In this document: piece after piece, positions 1 through 4,487 of the stretch
Layout: each line of letters starts with the position of its first letter
How positions within the stretch are numbered: position 1 is the stretch's first letter
IMG/VR virus record: IMGVR_UViG_3300033141_000928
Location: 1-30,089 of that record
Strand: one strand, 5' to 3'
DNA: 30,089 nt
Origin: a virus
Made by a program: the position numbers and the translations under genes
The notes under the pieces: model-generated
Seen by the model: the letters and a program-made list of their open reading frames with translations, nothing else
Databases searched by the model: none
Told to the model about the DNA's origin: nothing

Positions 1-104
1 TTTAGCTCAAATGATTTTATGCTTTTATAAGCTGTTATTGCTTTCTTGCCGCATGACTGGCATTTAGCTTCAAATGTGTGTTTTCTATTTATTCTGTTTG
101 GCAT
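1..104 (-). CDS. Small CxxC protein, cut by window edge
   Basis: An open frame begins with ATG at 104 and runs off the left edge without a stop. The visible 34 residues are basic and contain one CQSC pair, as in half of a small zinc ribbon; the second pair would lie outside the window. The Shine-Dalgarno is weak (GTGTGAG about 10 bases upstream). It follows the leftward gene at 135-332 in the same direction, so it would be the next gene of the leftward operon. The family is not recognised, and the call rests on an open frame and position. Confidence 0.4.
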   Translation of the reverse strand, partial: MPNRINRKHTFEAKCQSCGKKAITAYKSIKSFEL

Positions 105-134
105 TTTTATTTATATCTCACACGAACACCCTCT

Positions 135-332
135 TTAAGTTGTTGGGGTTTGATATTCATCAATCATTCGGCCACAAATAGAATCTAGCTTCTCTGACAT
201 ATACCACATATCATTGTTATCTCTGCGGCTAACTACCCGACATCGGGCAACATTCCTACCTTGAAGGATTTTGATAGCAATTCTAATCCACATAACTTCC
301 CAATATTTTTTGAGATTCATTCGTATATCCAT
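135..332 (-). CDS. Small basic hypothetical protein
   Basis: This encodes 65 residues with no recognised family. I place the start at the ATG at 332 because AAAAGG lies 7 bases before it; a GTG two codons upstream is also in frame but sits on the Shine-Dalgarno. The N-terminal half is hydrophobic and basic (an amphipathic WIRIAIKIL stretch), and the C-terminal half is charged. There is no clear membrane segment or catalytic motif. It follows the 27-residue ORF at 382-465 at the downstream end of the cassette-like region, but no convincing attC core was found between them. Confidence 0.5.
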   Translation of the reverse strand: MDIRMNLKKYWEVMWIRIAIKILQGRNVARCRVVSRRDNNDMWYMSEKLDSICGRMIDEYQTPTT

Positions 333-381
333 ACCCACACCTTTTATTTGTTAATAAGCATTAAGAAGCTTCTAGCCTCCG

Positions 382-465
382 CTAAATTATCAAATTATCC
401 AGATTAATAAACATAATTAACGAGAATATTAACCCCGCTATTGTTCCTAATACTATGCTTTTCAC
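382..465 (-). CDS. 27-residue single-span membrane microprotein
   Basis: A GTG start at 465 is preceded by GGAG at 8 bases. The peptide is almost entirely one hydrophobic segment (roughly residues 4-20) with a short polar tail, ending in TAG. The Shine-Dalgarno begins directly after the attC-like core GTTATAG (minus strand, 484-478), which is the normal place for the ORF of an integron cassette. No family is recognised. The coupling of core site, ribosome site and ORF is visible in the sequence; that it is translated is inference. Confidence 0.45.
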   Translation of the reverse strand: MKSIVLGTIAGLIFSLIMFINLDNLII

Positions 466-477
466 TTCTTGCGCTCC

Positions 478-531
478 CTATAACACGCTATTTAAAGGGG
501 ACACTATGCGCCCCTTAAATAAGCGTTATAC
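478..531 (-). repeat. attC-like site (GTATAAC ... GTTATAG)
   Basis: This 54-base near-palindrome has outer boxes TATAAC/GTTATA, then CGCT and TTTAA-GGGG arms facing CCCC-TTAAA and AGCG. Small mismatches and an extra base in one arm are typical of folded attC DNA. It directly precedes the microprotein ORF at 382-465 on the minus strand. Confidence 0.6.
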
Positions 532-569
532 GCCCGTAGGCGCTGTTAGTTATTGGTTATAGCTTTGCT

Positions 570-607
570 ATATAACAAAGCACTCAATTGGACCAACTAC
601 GTTAGCC
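570..607 (-). repeat. Short, probably deleted attC-like site (GGCTAAC ... GTTATAT)
   Basis: The core 7-mers are present at 601-607 and 570-576. The right arm (TTGAGTGCTTTGTTATA on the minus strand) looks normal for attC, but the left arm is only a few bases, as if internally deleted. Together with the site at 478-531 it bounds a segment of about 40 bases with no ORF. Confidence 0.4.
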
Positions 608-613
608 GCTAAT

Positions 614-811
614 TCAATAGCTGATAAACCACCTAAGAGATTCCTCTGCCAGCTCATCAGTGTATTCTTCTGCTGAGTAATTAGCCTTTGACTCTGCCTC
701 TTCCTTCCACATTTCGTATGCTTCCTCTAAAGCTTTATCGTAGTTCTCTGCCTCTATCTCTTGATGTGCCTCACCGTAGCCAGCGTCCCAAGTAATAATA
801 AATTTTCGCAT
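614..811 (-). CDS. Small acidic phage-type protein (WDAGYG family)
   Basis: This encodes 65 residues, opening with a beta-strand-like FIITWDAGYG segment followed by an acidic, helix-rich tail. From memory, short proteins with this opening are common in phages of Gram-negative hosts; their function is unknown. The start is the ATG at 811, with GGAG 9 bases upstream. An upstream in-frame ATG at 826 would lie on the ribosome site. The leader begins at the core-like GTTATAA (837-831 on the minus strand), so it sits like a cassette ORF, although its closing core does not match the opening one. Confidence 0.65.
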   Translation of the reverse strand: MRKFIITWDAGYGEAHQEIEAENYDKALEEAYEMWKEEAESKANYSAEEYTDELAEESLRWFISY

Positions 812-830
812 CTCTATATTCTCCATCGGT

Positions 831-885
831 TTATAACAAATTAAAGCAGCCGACCCTTCGGGCTGCTGTTTAAGGGGTTCTCAGA
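831..885 (-). repeat. Degraded attC-like hairpin
   Basis: GCAGCC and GGCTGC arms are flanked by TTAAA/TTTAA blocks, with GTTATAA on one side and a degenerate GAGAAC on the other. Its right arm CTGCTTTAATTTGTTAT is identical over 17 bases to the site at 3174-3228. It could also act as a transcription terminator, since stem, loop and TTTAATTT follow in order on the minus strand. Confidence 0.5.
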
Positions 886-1212
886 AGATCGAAGGCGCTC
901 GACCTCCTTGCGAAGTCGCTCGTTTTCTTGCTCAAGGTCAGGGAAAGCATTGAACCGTCTCACTAGCTCGATGGATACTAGCTTACAGGTATCGCTGTAT
1001 TCCTTGCTGGGAAACTGCATCCACGGTTGAATGAAGTAGAACTCAGGCTTGCTTTCAAACTCCACAAAATCGTGAGATTTTCCGAAGTCGTAAAAGATGT
1101 CGAAGCCCCGTCCGTTATTTGTCCCCTGAACGGAGAGACGCAGCTTCCCAAACTGAGAACAAGACGGTGCTGACCGATCCGCTCCCGCTGGTGTTTCCGT
1201 TGTGGTTTTCAT
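841..1212 (-). CDS. Hypothetical protein with C-terminal coiled coil
   Basis: This encodes 123 residues, family not recognised. Residues 1-20 are polar and Ser/Thr/Ala-rich. The middle is rich in aromatic residues (FDIFYDF, EFYFIQPWMQF), probably a small globular domain. Residues 93-109 (LEQENERLRKEVERLR) form a clear heptad coiled coil. The start at 1212 has AAGGAAAA about 8 bases upstream. The last 14 residues are encoded by the attC-like hairpin at 831-885, so the natural C-terminus may once have been different. It is in the minus-strand cassette series, but no intact core precedes its start. Confidence 0.6.
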   Translation of the reverse strand: MKTTTETPAGADRSAPSCSQFGKLRLSVQGTNNGRGFDIFYDFGKSHDFVEFESKPEFYFIQPWMQFPSKEYSDTCKLVSIELVRRFNAFPDLEQENERLRKEVERLRSSENPLNSSPKGRLL

Positions 1213-1271
1213 AGCTATTTTCCTTTCTGTGTTTTCGGTGGTTCGCCGCCATCGGACGGCAGACCTTCAGC

Positions 1272-1278
1272 GTTAGGT
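1272..1278 (-). repeat. Consensus attC core (GTTAGGT / ACCTAAC)
   Basis: GTTAGGT here matches the consensus GTTRRRY exactly and is the perfect complement of ACCTAAC at 1634-1640, the other end of the cassette that carries the 1285-1602 ORF. The partner arm that should follow on the minus strand is not evident; only a GC-rich hairpin (GCCGCC/GGACGGC, near 1247-1262) is seen. Confidence 0.6.
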
Positions 1279-1284
1279 GAATAA

Positions 1285-1602
1285 ATGAGCGATGAACTAG
1301 ATAAGGCTTTTGACTCCAATATGAATGGAGATAAAAACAATCTTCGCGTAACTCTCATTAACCCTCCTATTGATAACCCTTGGGCAACAAGGCAAGACTA
1401 CCTTGATGACCAAAAGCGGATAACGACTGCGCAACGATGGACTATCGCCGCAGCTATGGCCGCAATAATTAGTTCTATATGCAGTGTGGCATTAACATAT
1501 TCGGAATTACGCCAAGAACCGTTAAAGACAGAGCAAGCGCGAGAAGCCCCATTGCAACCGTTAAAAAACGAAAACACCACTCAGAAAGCTGGTCAAAAAT
1601 AA
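1285..1602 (+). CDS. Single-pass membrane protein, reversed cassette ORF
   Basis: This encodes 105 residues: a polar N-terminal half, one transmembrane helix at about residues 52-72 (WTIAAAMAAIISSICSVAL), and a short Pro/Gln-rich charged tail. No family is recognised. It starts 6 bases after the core GTTAGGT and is the only ORF of the array on the plus strand, opposite to the other cassettes. There is no strong Shine-Dalgarno (GTTAGGTGAATAA precedes the ATG), and AGGTGA in the core itself may serve. Cassette ends ACCTAAC/GTTAGGT match exactly. Confidence 0.6.
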   Translation: MSDELDKAFDSNMNGDKNNLRVTLINPPIDNPWATRQDYLDDQKRITTAQRWTIAAAMAAIISSICSVALTYSELRQEPLKTEQAREAPLQPLKNENTTQKAGQK

Positions 1603-1633
1603 TGCCAAATTTCTCACTTAATTTCATAAAATC

Positions 1634-1690
1634 ACCTAACAAGTTAATCAAAATGGACGGCTCACGCCGCCAGTTATTAAGGCGTTATGC
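1634..1690 (-). repeat. attC site (GCATAAC ... GTTAGGT), best preserved
   Basis: This 57-base site is bounded by ACCTAAC (1634-1640) and GTTATGC (1684-1690), with TTAAT blocks in both arms, a GG-ACGGC/GCCGCC inner stem and unpaired bases in one arm. Both cores match cores of the neighbouring cassettes exactly (1272-1278 and 1890-1896). Confidence 0.75.
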
Positions 1691-1873
1691 CTCTACTTTT
1701 CTAAAAAGATGGGGATAATCCCTAACATCATCCTTATAGCTGTTGTCGCTTATCTCCACCATGTAAAGCATTCCTGTGTTTTCGTACACAGTTACTATCT
1801 CTCCCACCTCAAACATTGATGCAGGGAAATTAGCAATCACTTCATAGGTTACTGTTTTTGGCTTGTCATTCAT
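1685..1873 (-). CDS. Small cassette-encoded protein, possible SH3-like fold
   Basis: This encodes 62 residues, from ATG 1873 with GGAGG 8 bases upstream. The pattern of short beta strands with GEIVTVYENTGMLYMVE and a terminal FRKVEA looks like a small barrel domain of the SH3/KOW type (inference from pattern only). The stop codon TAA is the TTA of core GTTATGC read on the minus strand, so the ORF ends exactly at the attC boundary. The opening core GTTATGC lies 17 bases before the ATG and is followed by CTTGGAGGGCA, nearly the same leader as the gene at 2961-3155. Confidence 0.65.
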   Translation of the reverse strand: MNDKPKTVTYEVIANFPASMFEVGEIVTVYENTGMLYMVEISDNSYKDDVRDYPHLFRKVEA

Positions 1874-1889
1874 TAATCTGCCCTCCAAG

Positions 1890-1965
1890 GCATAACAAAA
1901 CAATGTTGGTTCGCCCTGCGGGCTGGACAGTCGCTGCGCTCCTGCCCCAAATTTAAGGGTTAGCA
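1890..1965 (-). repeat. attC site (TGCTAAC ... GTTATGC)
   Basis: This 76-base site has cores at 1890-1896 and 1959-1965. The inner part contains GC-rich sub-hairpins (CGCCCTGCGGGC, GTCGCTGCGC), as in longer attC sites. Both cores match the far ends of their cassettes exactly. Confidence 0.7.
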
Positions 1966-2322
1966 GGCAAATCCAGCCCACTGAGTTAACTTATCTTTTA
2001 ATATAGTTAATATCTCTTTTGCGTCATCACCTTTTAAGCTTATATACTCTGGCGTCCAAAACCCATTATGTGCAGCGGTAAATACTTTTACAAAATCATT
2101 ACTGTAAGCAAATTCAAAAGCCATTGTTCTACCCATACAGTAACTAGGGTTTTCATCATAAACTGTAGCGGTAAAGCCACAGTAATGGTTTTCGCCATCG
2201 AACTCAAAATGTTCGCTATCTCGCTCCTTCATAAACTCAACAAATGCGCTTATGAACTGCTTTTCGTTTTGTGGTTTCTCACCATCGATCTTGTGCCATT
2301 TTTCAACGTATTCTTTTAGCAT
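1960..2322 (-). CDS. Cassette-encoded hypothetical protein
   Basis: This encodes 120 residues, start 2322 with AAGGAC upstream. The N-terminus is helical and charged; the centre is rich in aromatic residues and His (EHFEFDGENHYCGF); the end is helical. It has no membrane segment or known motif, and no family is recognised. The stop TAA is supplied by core GTTAGCA (1959-1965 read on the minus strand). The opening core is GTTAGCA at 2355-2349, complementary to its closing core, so it is a complete cassette with one ORF. Confidence 0.65.
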   Translation of the reverse strand: MLKEYVEKWHKIDGEKPQNEKQFISAFVEFMKERDSEHFEFDGENHYCGFTATVYDENPSYCMGRTMAFEFAYSNDFVKVFTAAHNGFWTPEYISLKGDDAKEILTILKDKLTQWAGFAC

Positions 2323-2348
2323 TATCTGTTGTCCTTGTGTTATCGCTC

Positions 2349-2438
2349 TGCTAACAACTCGCTCAAATCGGAGCGCTAACAGTTGGTTGTTTATTAATTT
2401 AAGGGCGGTGTTAGCGCCCGTTTAGCTTTAGGTTATAT
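2349..2438 (-). repeat. Long attC site (ATATAAC ... GTTAGCA)
   Basis: This 90-base site has cores at 2349-2355 and 2432-2438. The stem includes GCT-AAA-CGG blocks and a perfect 9-base inner stem, GCGCTAACA against TGTTAGCGC. Length and form resemble VCR-type attC sites. Both cores match their cassette partners exactly. Confidence 0.7.
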
Positions 2439-2726
2439 TGCCTTTCTATTTTCGTACTCTTTTAATCTACCGCTTTCTCTTGAAGCAACTTCAATCGAGC
2501 CTTTTAATATTTCACGGTTAGCTTTTCCGATCACGTTATCACCTAAATCAAGACCTTTAAATTTGTCGGTTTTTGCGCTTTCTTCTGTAATTATTTCTTG
2601 TCGTTGAAAGTCTCTTGTTTCAATAACACTATCAAAACATTCTTCGCAAGCTACCGCGCCTCGGTACTCATAAGCCTCATGTCCGTCAATTTCTTTATGA
2701 CATTTACTGCAAGTGTATTCTTTCAT
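2433..2726 (-). CDS. Zinc-ribbon (two CxxC) protein, LIM-like start
   Basis: This encodes 97 residues from ATG 2726, with AAAGGA 9 bases upstream. CSKC (residues 6-9) and CEEC (residues 27-30) probably bind one zinc. The rest is charged, with the stretch KFKGLDLGDNVIGKANREIL followed by a helical tail. I recall similar small proteins in phages and bacteria, with no assigned function. The stop TAA lies within core GTTATAT (2432-2438). The matching core is at 2756-2762, so the cassette ends agree. The start codon overlaps the stop of the preceding ORF (ATGA). Confidence 0.7.
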   Translation of the reverse strand: MKEYTCSKCHKEIDGHEAYEYRGAVACEECFDSVIETRDFQRQEIITEESAKTDKFKGLDLGDNVIGKANREILKGSIEVASRESGRLKEYENRKAI

Positions 2727-2977
2727 TTTCTTGGATCCTTTCTTTGTAGTGGCAAATATAACAACCAATTCAACATGACTGCTACAGTTCGCTGCGCTGG
2801 ATTCGTCATATCATTCTTCGTTTCACTCATTTTATTCGCCTCAATGCTGGCCATTGTTGCGGCATGGTTTTTAACCTCGTAAATAGCCCAACTGCAATTT
2901 GTAGTTGTTGCAGTTGAGCAGCACTCCCTAAGTTGTTGTAATTCATCATCATTCATTGCTTCAATTGTAGTTAGCAT
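2723..2977 (-). CDS. Small Cys/Thr-rich protein with tail read from half an attC site
   Basis: This ORF of 84 codons opens inside the last codons of the gene at 2961-3155; ATG 2956 (MNDDELQQL) is an alternative start, and neither has a strong Shine-Dalgarno. Residues 1-55 look like a genuine small protein (helical DDELQQLREC, then STATTTNCSW and a charged helix). The end, from about residue 59, is translated from the right arm of an attC site whose left arm is missing, so it is probably a fusion made by deletion. The family is not identified with certainty. Confidence 0.5.
   Translation of the reverse strand: MLTTIEAMNDDELQQLRECCSTATTTNCSWAIYEVKNHAATMASIEANKMSETKNDMTNPAQRTVAVMLNWLLYLPLQRKDPRK
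2756..2800 (-). repeat. Half attC site (only GTTATAT arm)
   Basis: ATATAAC at 2756-2762 followed by AACCAATTCAACATGACTGC and CGCTGCGC has the form of one attC arm, but no complementary arm or second core is found to the right. The core matches GTTATAT at 2432-2438 exactly, so this is the opening end of the zinc-ribbon cassette with its partner arm deleted. Confidence 0.55.
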
Positions 2978-3155
2978 CTTTAAGTGTAAGTCGTTTTTCT
3001 AGCTGTTCTGTTCTCTGTTTGTCCTGTCCTTGCCATCCAGCAACACAGCACGCTATAAGCTCATCTCTAGTCATTTCTTCAATAGGTACTCCAAAAAACT
3101 GCGAGCCTTTTGCTCTCCCTAAATTACTTTCTACAAAACTTCTTGGTATAGCCAT
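2961..3155 (-). CDS. Small hypothetical protein, first complete cassette ORF
   Basis: This encodes 64 residues from ATG 3155. GGAGGG lies 9-10 bases upstream in the leader GTTATGCCTTCGGAGGGCA, nearly identical to the leader of the gene at 1685-1873. The protein is polar, with a motif-poor middle (GVPIEEMTRDELIACCVAGW) and a charged helical C-terminus (KQRTEQLEKRLTLKDA). No family is recognised. Its cassette opens with GTTATGC (3180-3174), but the expected GCATAAC closing core is missing, consistent with the deletion at 2756-2800. Confidence 0.6.
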   Translation of the reverse strand: MAIPRSFVESNLGRAKGSQFFGVPIEEMTRDELIACCVAGWQGQDKQRTEQLEKRLTLKDANYN

Positions 3156-3173
3156 AATCTTTGCCCTCCGAAG

Positions 3174-3228
3174 GCATAACAAATTAAAGCAGTTGGATTG
3201 TTCCAACCGCTGCTTAAAGTGGTTACAC
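3174..3228 (-). repeat. attC site (GTGTAAC ... GTTATGC)
   Basis: This 55-base hairpin has outer TAAC/GTTA boxes, an unpaired 3-base spacer, a TTAAAGCAG/CTGCTTAA stem, two extrahelical bases, a TTGGA/TCCAA stem and a 4-base loop. That is the R-box, spacer, L-box, extrahelical-base layout known for folded attC DNA. It marks the upstream end of the array. Confidence 0.65.
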
Positions 3229-3330
3229 TCTTTTGAACCGCAATAAATTATCCGGCTTCTTTGGTGCTTCTGTCATAGCTAGCACAATTAAGGCGGGAGA
3301 TATTGCCGCAAGTATTATTAAGTTCTTCAT
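3223..3330 (-). CDS. 35-residue membrane or exported microprotein
   Basis: ATG 3330 with AAAGGTGA upstream opens a 35-residue peptide: a hydrophobic stretch (LIILAAISPALIVLAM) preceded by one Lys, then a basic tail. It could be a single-span inner-membrane peptide or a signal-like peptide. Its TAA stop is the TTA of core GTTACAC at 3222-3228. It follows the Cys-repeat gene by 16 bases. Its leader carries the same 16-base sequence as the leader of that gene (see 3335-3350 and 4068-4083). Confidence 0.5.
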   Translation of the reverse strand: MKNLIILAAISPALIVLAMTEAPKKPDNLLRFKRV

Positions 3331-3334
3331 ACGT

Positions 3335-3350
3335 CACCTTTACCTGTTAT
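3335..3350 (-). repeat. 16-base leader repeat, copy 1
   Basis: ATAACAGGTAAAGGTG on the minus strand is identical to 4068-4083. Each copy carries the Shine-Dalgarno (AAAGGTG) of the next gene and a stop of the previous one, so it may be a duplicated junction that couples translation. Confidence 0.6.
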
Positions 3351-4063
3351 GGGGTAGGGGTTAACTCTTCTTTAGCGCATCTTTTAATGTCTTCCATAGC
3401 TTGGTCATCGGTTTCAAAAAACCTTGGGGGTGAAACTTTTATTTCAGATGATGCGTTATAAATTTGCAAGGCAGCAAATCCGGTAGAAGTTTTACTTTCT
3501 AATTCCTTACCTTCTCTCCCTGCTAACTTAACCACCCATCCCGCTCGGCAATGCGTGGTTTCGCATGTATGCCATGTAGACATATCCAAGGCGTTATCTT
3601 GTGATACAACCTCCAGCACTCGGTTATGAATATTTTCTATTTTTGGAATTTTCATCATTCCTTCTTTTTTGCCTCCTGTTTGGTCAGAGCAGCGAGAGCA
3701 GCCAGAGCAGCGAGAGCAGCCAGAGCAGCGAGAGCAGCGAGAGCAGCGAGAGCAGCCATAGCAGTCAGAGCAGTCAGAGCAGCCAGAGCAGCCATAGCAG
3801 CCATAGCAGCCATAGCAGTCAGAGCAGCCAGAGCAGTCAGAGCAGTCAGAGCAGCGAGAGCAGTCAGAGCAGCCATAGCAGCCATAGCAGTCAGAGCAGC
3901 CAGAGCAGTCAGAGCAGTCAGAGCAGTTCCAGCAAGCTTTATTTGTTAAGTTATCCTTTTCAAAATTAGGATGTGCTTCTGCAAACTCCTTACTAACACC
4001 ATTTTCGTTTCTATCTTCTCTTTTTAAGAAGTCTTTATAGTTTTCATAAATTTTAGTTTTCAT
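3347..4063 (-). CDS. Cys-x-x tandem-repeat protein with C-terminal CETTHCRAGW domain
   Basis: This encodes 238 residues in three parts. Residues 1-42 are a charged helical head. Residues 43-126 are 28 uninterrupted Cys-x-x triplets, nearly all CSD, CSG, CSR or CYG. Residues 138-238 form a soluble domain with WHTCETTHCRAGWVV. From memory, this C-terminal domain recurs in phage and bacterial proteins, often behind such repeats, with no established function; the repeats would fit a stacked-coil or metal/disulphide-rich rod (inference). The start at 4063 has AAAGGTG 4 bases upstream. An internal ATG pair near 3658, after AAGGA, could yield the C-terminal domain alone. Confidence 0.75.
   Translation of the reverse strand: MKTKIYENYKDFLKREDRNENGVSKEFAEAHPNFEKDNLTNKACWNCSDCSDCSGCSDCYGCYGCSDCSRCSDCSDCSGCSDCYGCYGCYGCSGCSDCSDCYGCSRCSRCSRCSGCSRCSGCSRCSDQTGGKKEGMMKIPKIENIHNRVLEVVSQDNALDMSTWHTCETTHCRAGWVVKLAGREGKELESKTSTGFAALQIYNASSEIKVSPPRFFETDDQAMEDIKRCAKEELTPTP
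3682..3933 (-). repeat. 9-bp tandem repeat array encoding Cys-x-x
   Basis: About 28 head-to-tail 9-base units of form TGC-TCT-GAC (minus strand). Variation is nearly confined to the second base of codon 2 (Ser/Tyr) and the first two bases of codon 3 (Asp/Gly/Arg). A six-unit block (CSD CSD CSG CSD CYG CYG) occurs twice, suggesting growth by unequal exchange or slippage. All six frames are open through the array for this reason. Confidence 0.9.
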
Positions 4064-4067
4064 AAAA

Positions 4068-4083
4068 CACCTTTACCTGTTAT
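4068..4083 (-). repeat. 16-base leader repeat, copy 2
   Basis: Identical to 3335-3350. It holds the stop of the 34-residue membrane peptide and the ribosome site of the Cys-repeat gene. Confidence 0.6.
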
Positions 4084-4177
4084 TTGCATCCTCTGCCCTT
4101 GCAGCCATCCCTATAGATACTACACATAGGGAGGCTATTATAAATATTGCTATTGGTATTAATAATAAGTACATCAT
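4073..4177 (-). CDS. 34-residue single-span membrane peptide
   Basis: ATG 4177 overlaps the stop of the SSB-like gene (TAATG), so translation is probably coupled. The peptide is a strong hydrophobic helix (about residues 3-23, LLLIPIAIFIIASLCVVSIG) with a short charged tail ending DANNR. No family is recognised. Small inner-membrane peptides in phage early operons are frequent; a role in exclusion or host takeover is speculation. Confidence 0.5.
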   Translation of the reverse strand: MMYLLLIPIAIFIIASLCVVSIGMAARAEDANNR

Positions 4178-4476
4178 TAGAAAGGCGGCTCTTCGAAGTC
4201 GTCTAAATTACCCTTGGCTTGTTGTGCGCCTTCTTGCGTCTGTGGAGCGTCTGACCAGAAAACCTTTACATTACCCAGAATAGGCGTATTCGTTTTGGCT
4301 TCCTTCTCTTCTTTAGTCTGTTTATGAGATACAAACCCGTTATTGTCGTACTGGTCTTTGTTATCAACATCTATAAAAGTAGTCATTGTTAGGTAATTAC
4401 CTTTCTTGCCTTGGTATAACCTAGCTTTTTCAATCTTTGTTACGTCAATACTTATCTCTACGCCATATTTACTCAT
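4177..4476 (-). CDS. Single-stranded DNA-binding protein-like
   Basis: This encodes 99 residues. A beta-rich body (VEISIDVTKIEKARLYQ, YLTMTTFIDV, GNVKVFWSD) is followed by a disordered Gln/Ala linker and an acidic tip ending DDFEEPPF. That tip matches the protein-binding C-terminus of SSB proteins (acidic run ending in Pro-Phe), and the short OB-like body fits small phage SSBs. It lies in the same leftward operon as the annealing protein at 4836-5615, the usual recombination partnership. The start at 4476 has AGGAAG upstream. It binds ssDNA in the cytoplasm during replication and recombination. Confidence 0.75.
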   Translation of the reverse strand: MSKYGVEISIDVTKIEKARLYQGKKGNYLTMTTFIDVDNKDQYDNNGFVSHKQTKEEKEAKTNTPILGNVKVFWSDAPQTQEGAQQAKGNLDDFEEPPF

Positions 4477-4487
4477 TTTTACTTCCT

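Larger units (their letters stand above)
478..3228 (-). mobile_element. Integron-type gene-cassette array inside a phage
   Basis: Between 478 and 3228 small ORFs alternate with imperfect inverted repeats bounded by 7-mers of the attC core type. Read on the minus strand, cassettes open with GTTATGC, GTTATAT, GTTAGCA, GTTATGC and GTTAGGT; four of them close with the exact reverse complement (ATATAAC, TGCTAAC, GCATAAC, ACCTAAC). This own-end complementarity is established for cassettes excised and inserted through attC. Most ORFs begin 10-30 bases after the opening core with a good Shine-Dalgarno and end in or next to the closing core. No intI gene or attI site is recognised here. Sites left of 1272 and at 2756 are degraded. 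Chance hairpins or terminators are the alternative, but they do not explain the matched ends. Confidence 0.75.

Noticed and set aside
831-885. Hairpins at 831-885 and 3174-3228 as plain rho-independent terminators
   Set aside because: They lack a proper T tract, carry core 7-mers at both ends and show the spacer and extrahelical bases of attC. A secondary terminator effect remains possible.
1479-1718. Plus-strand open frame crossing the attC site at 1634-1690
   Set aside because: It has no ribosome site, overlaps the better-supported membrane ORF and runs through the recombination site.
2598-2882. Plus-strand hydrophobic open frame
   Set aside because: It is antisense to two coupled minus-strand genes with good starts; hydrophobicity follows from the reverse reading of their codons.
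3682-3933. CRISPR-like periodic repeat
   Set aside because: The period is 9 bases with no spacers and it lies inside a coding frame.
3601-3969. Long open frames on both strands across the Cys repeat (Ser-rich, Ala/Val-rich and Ala/Thr/Leu-rich translations)
   Set aside because: A 9-base repeat without stops keeps all frames open. Only the minus frame with ribosome site, globular head and recognisable C-terminal domain is credible.
4073-4177. The 34-residue membrane peptide as a holin
   Set aside because: It lies in the early recombination operon, far from the lysis genes, with only one short span and no supporting context.
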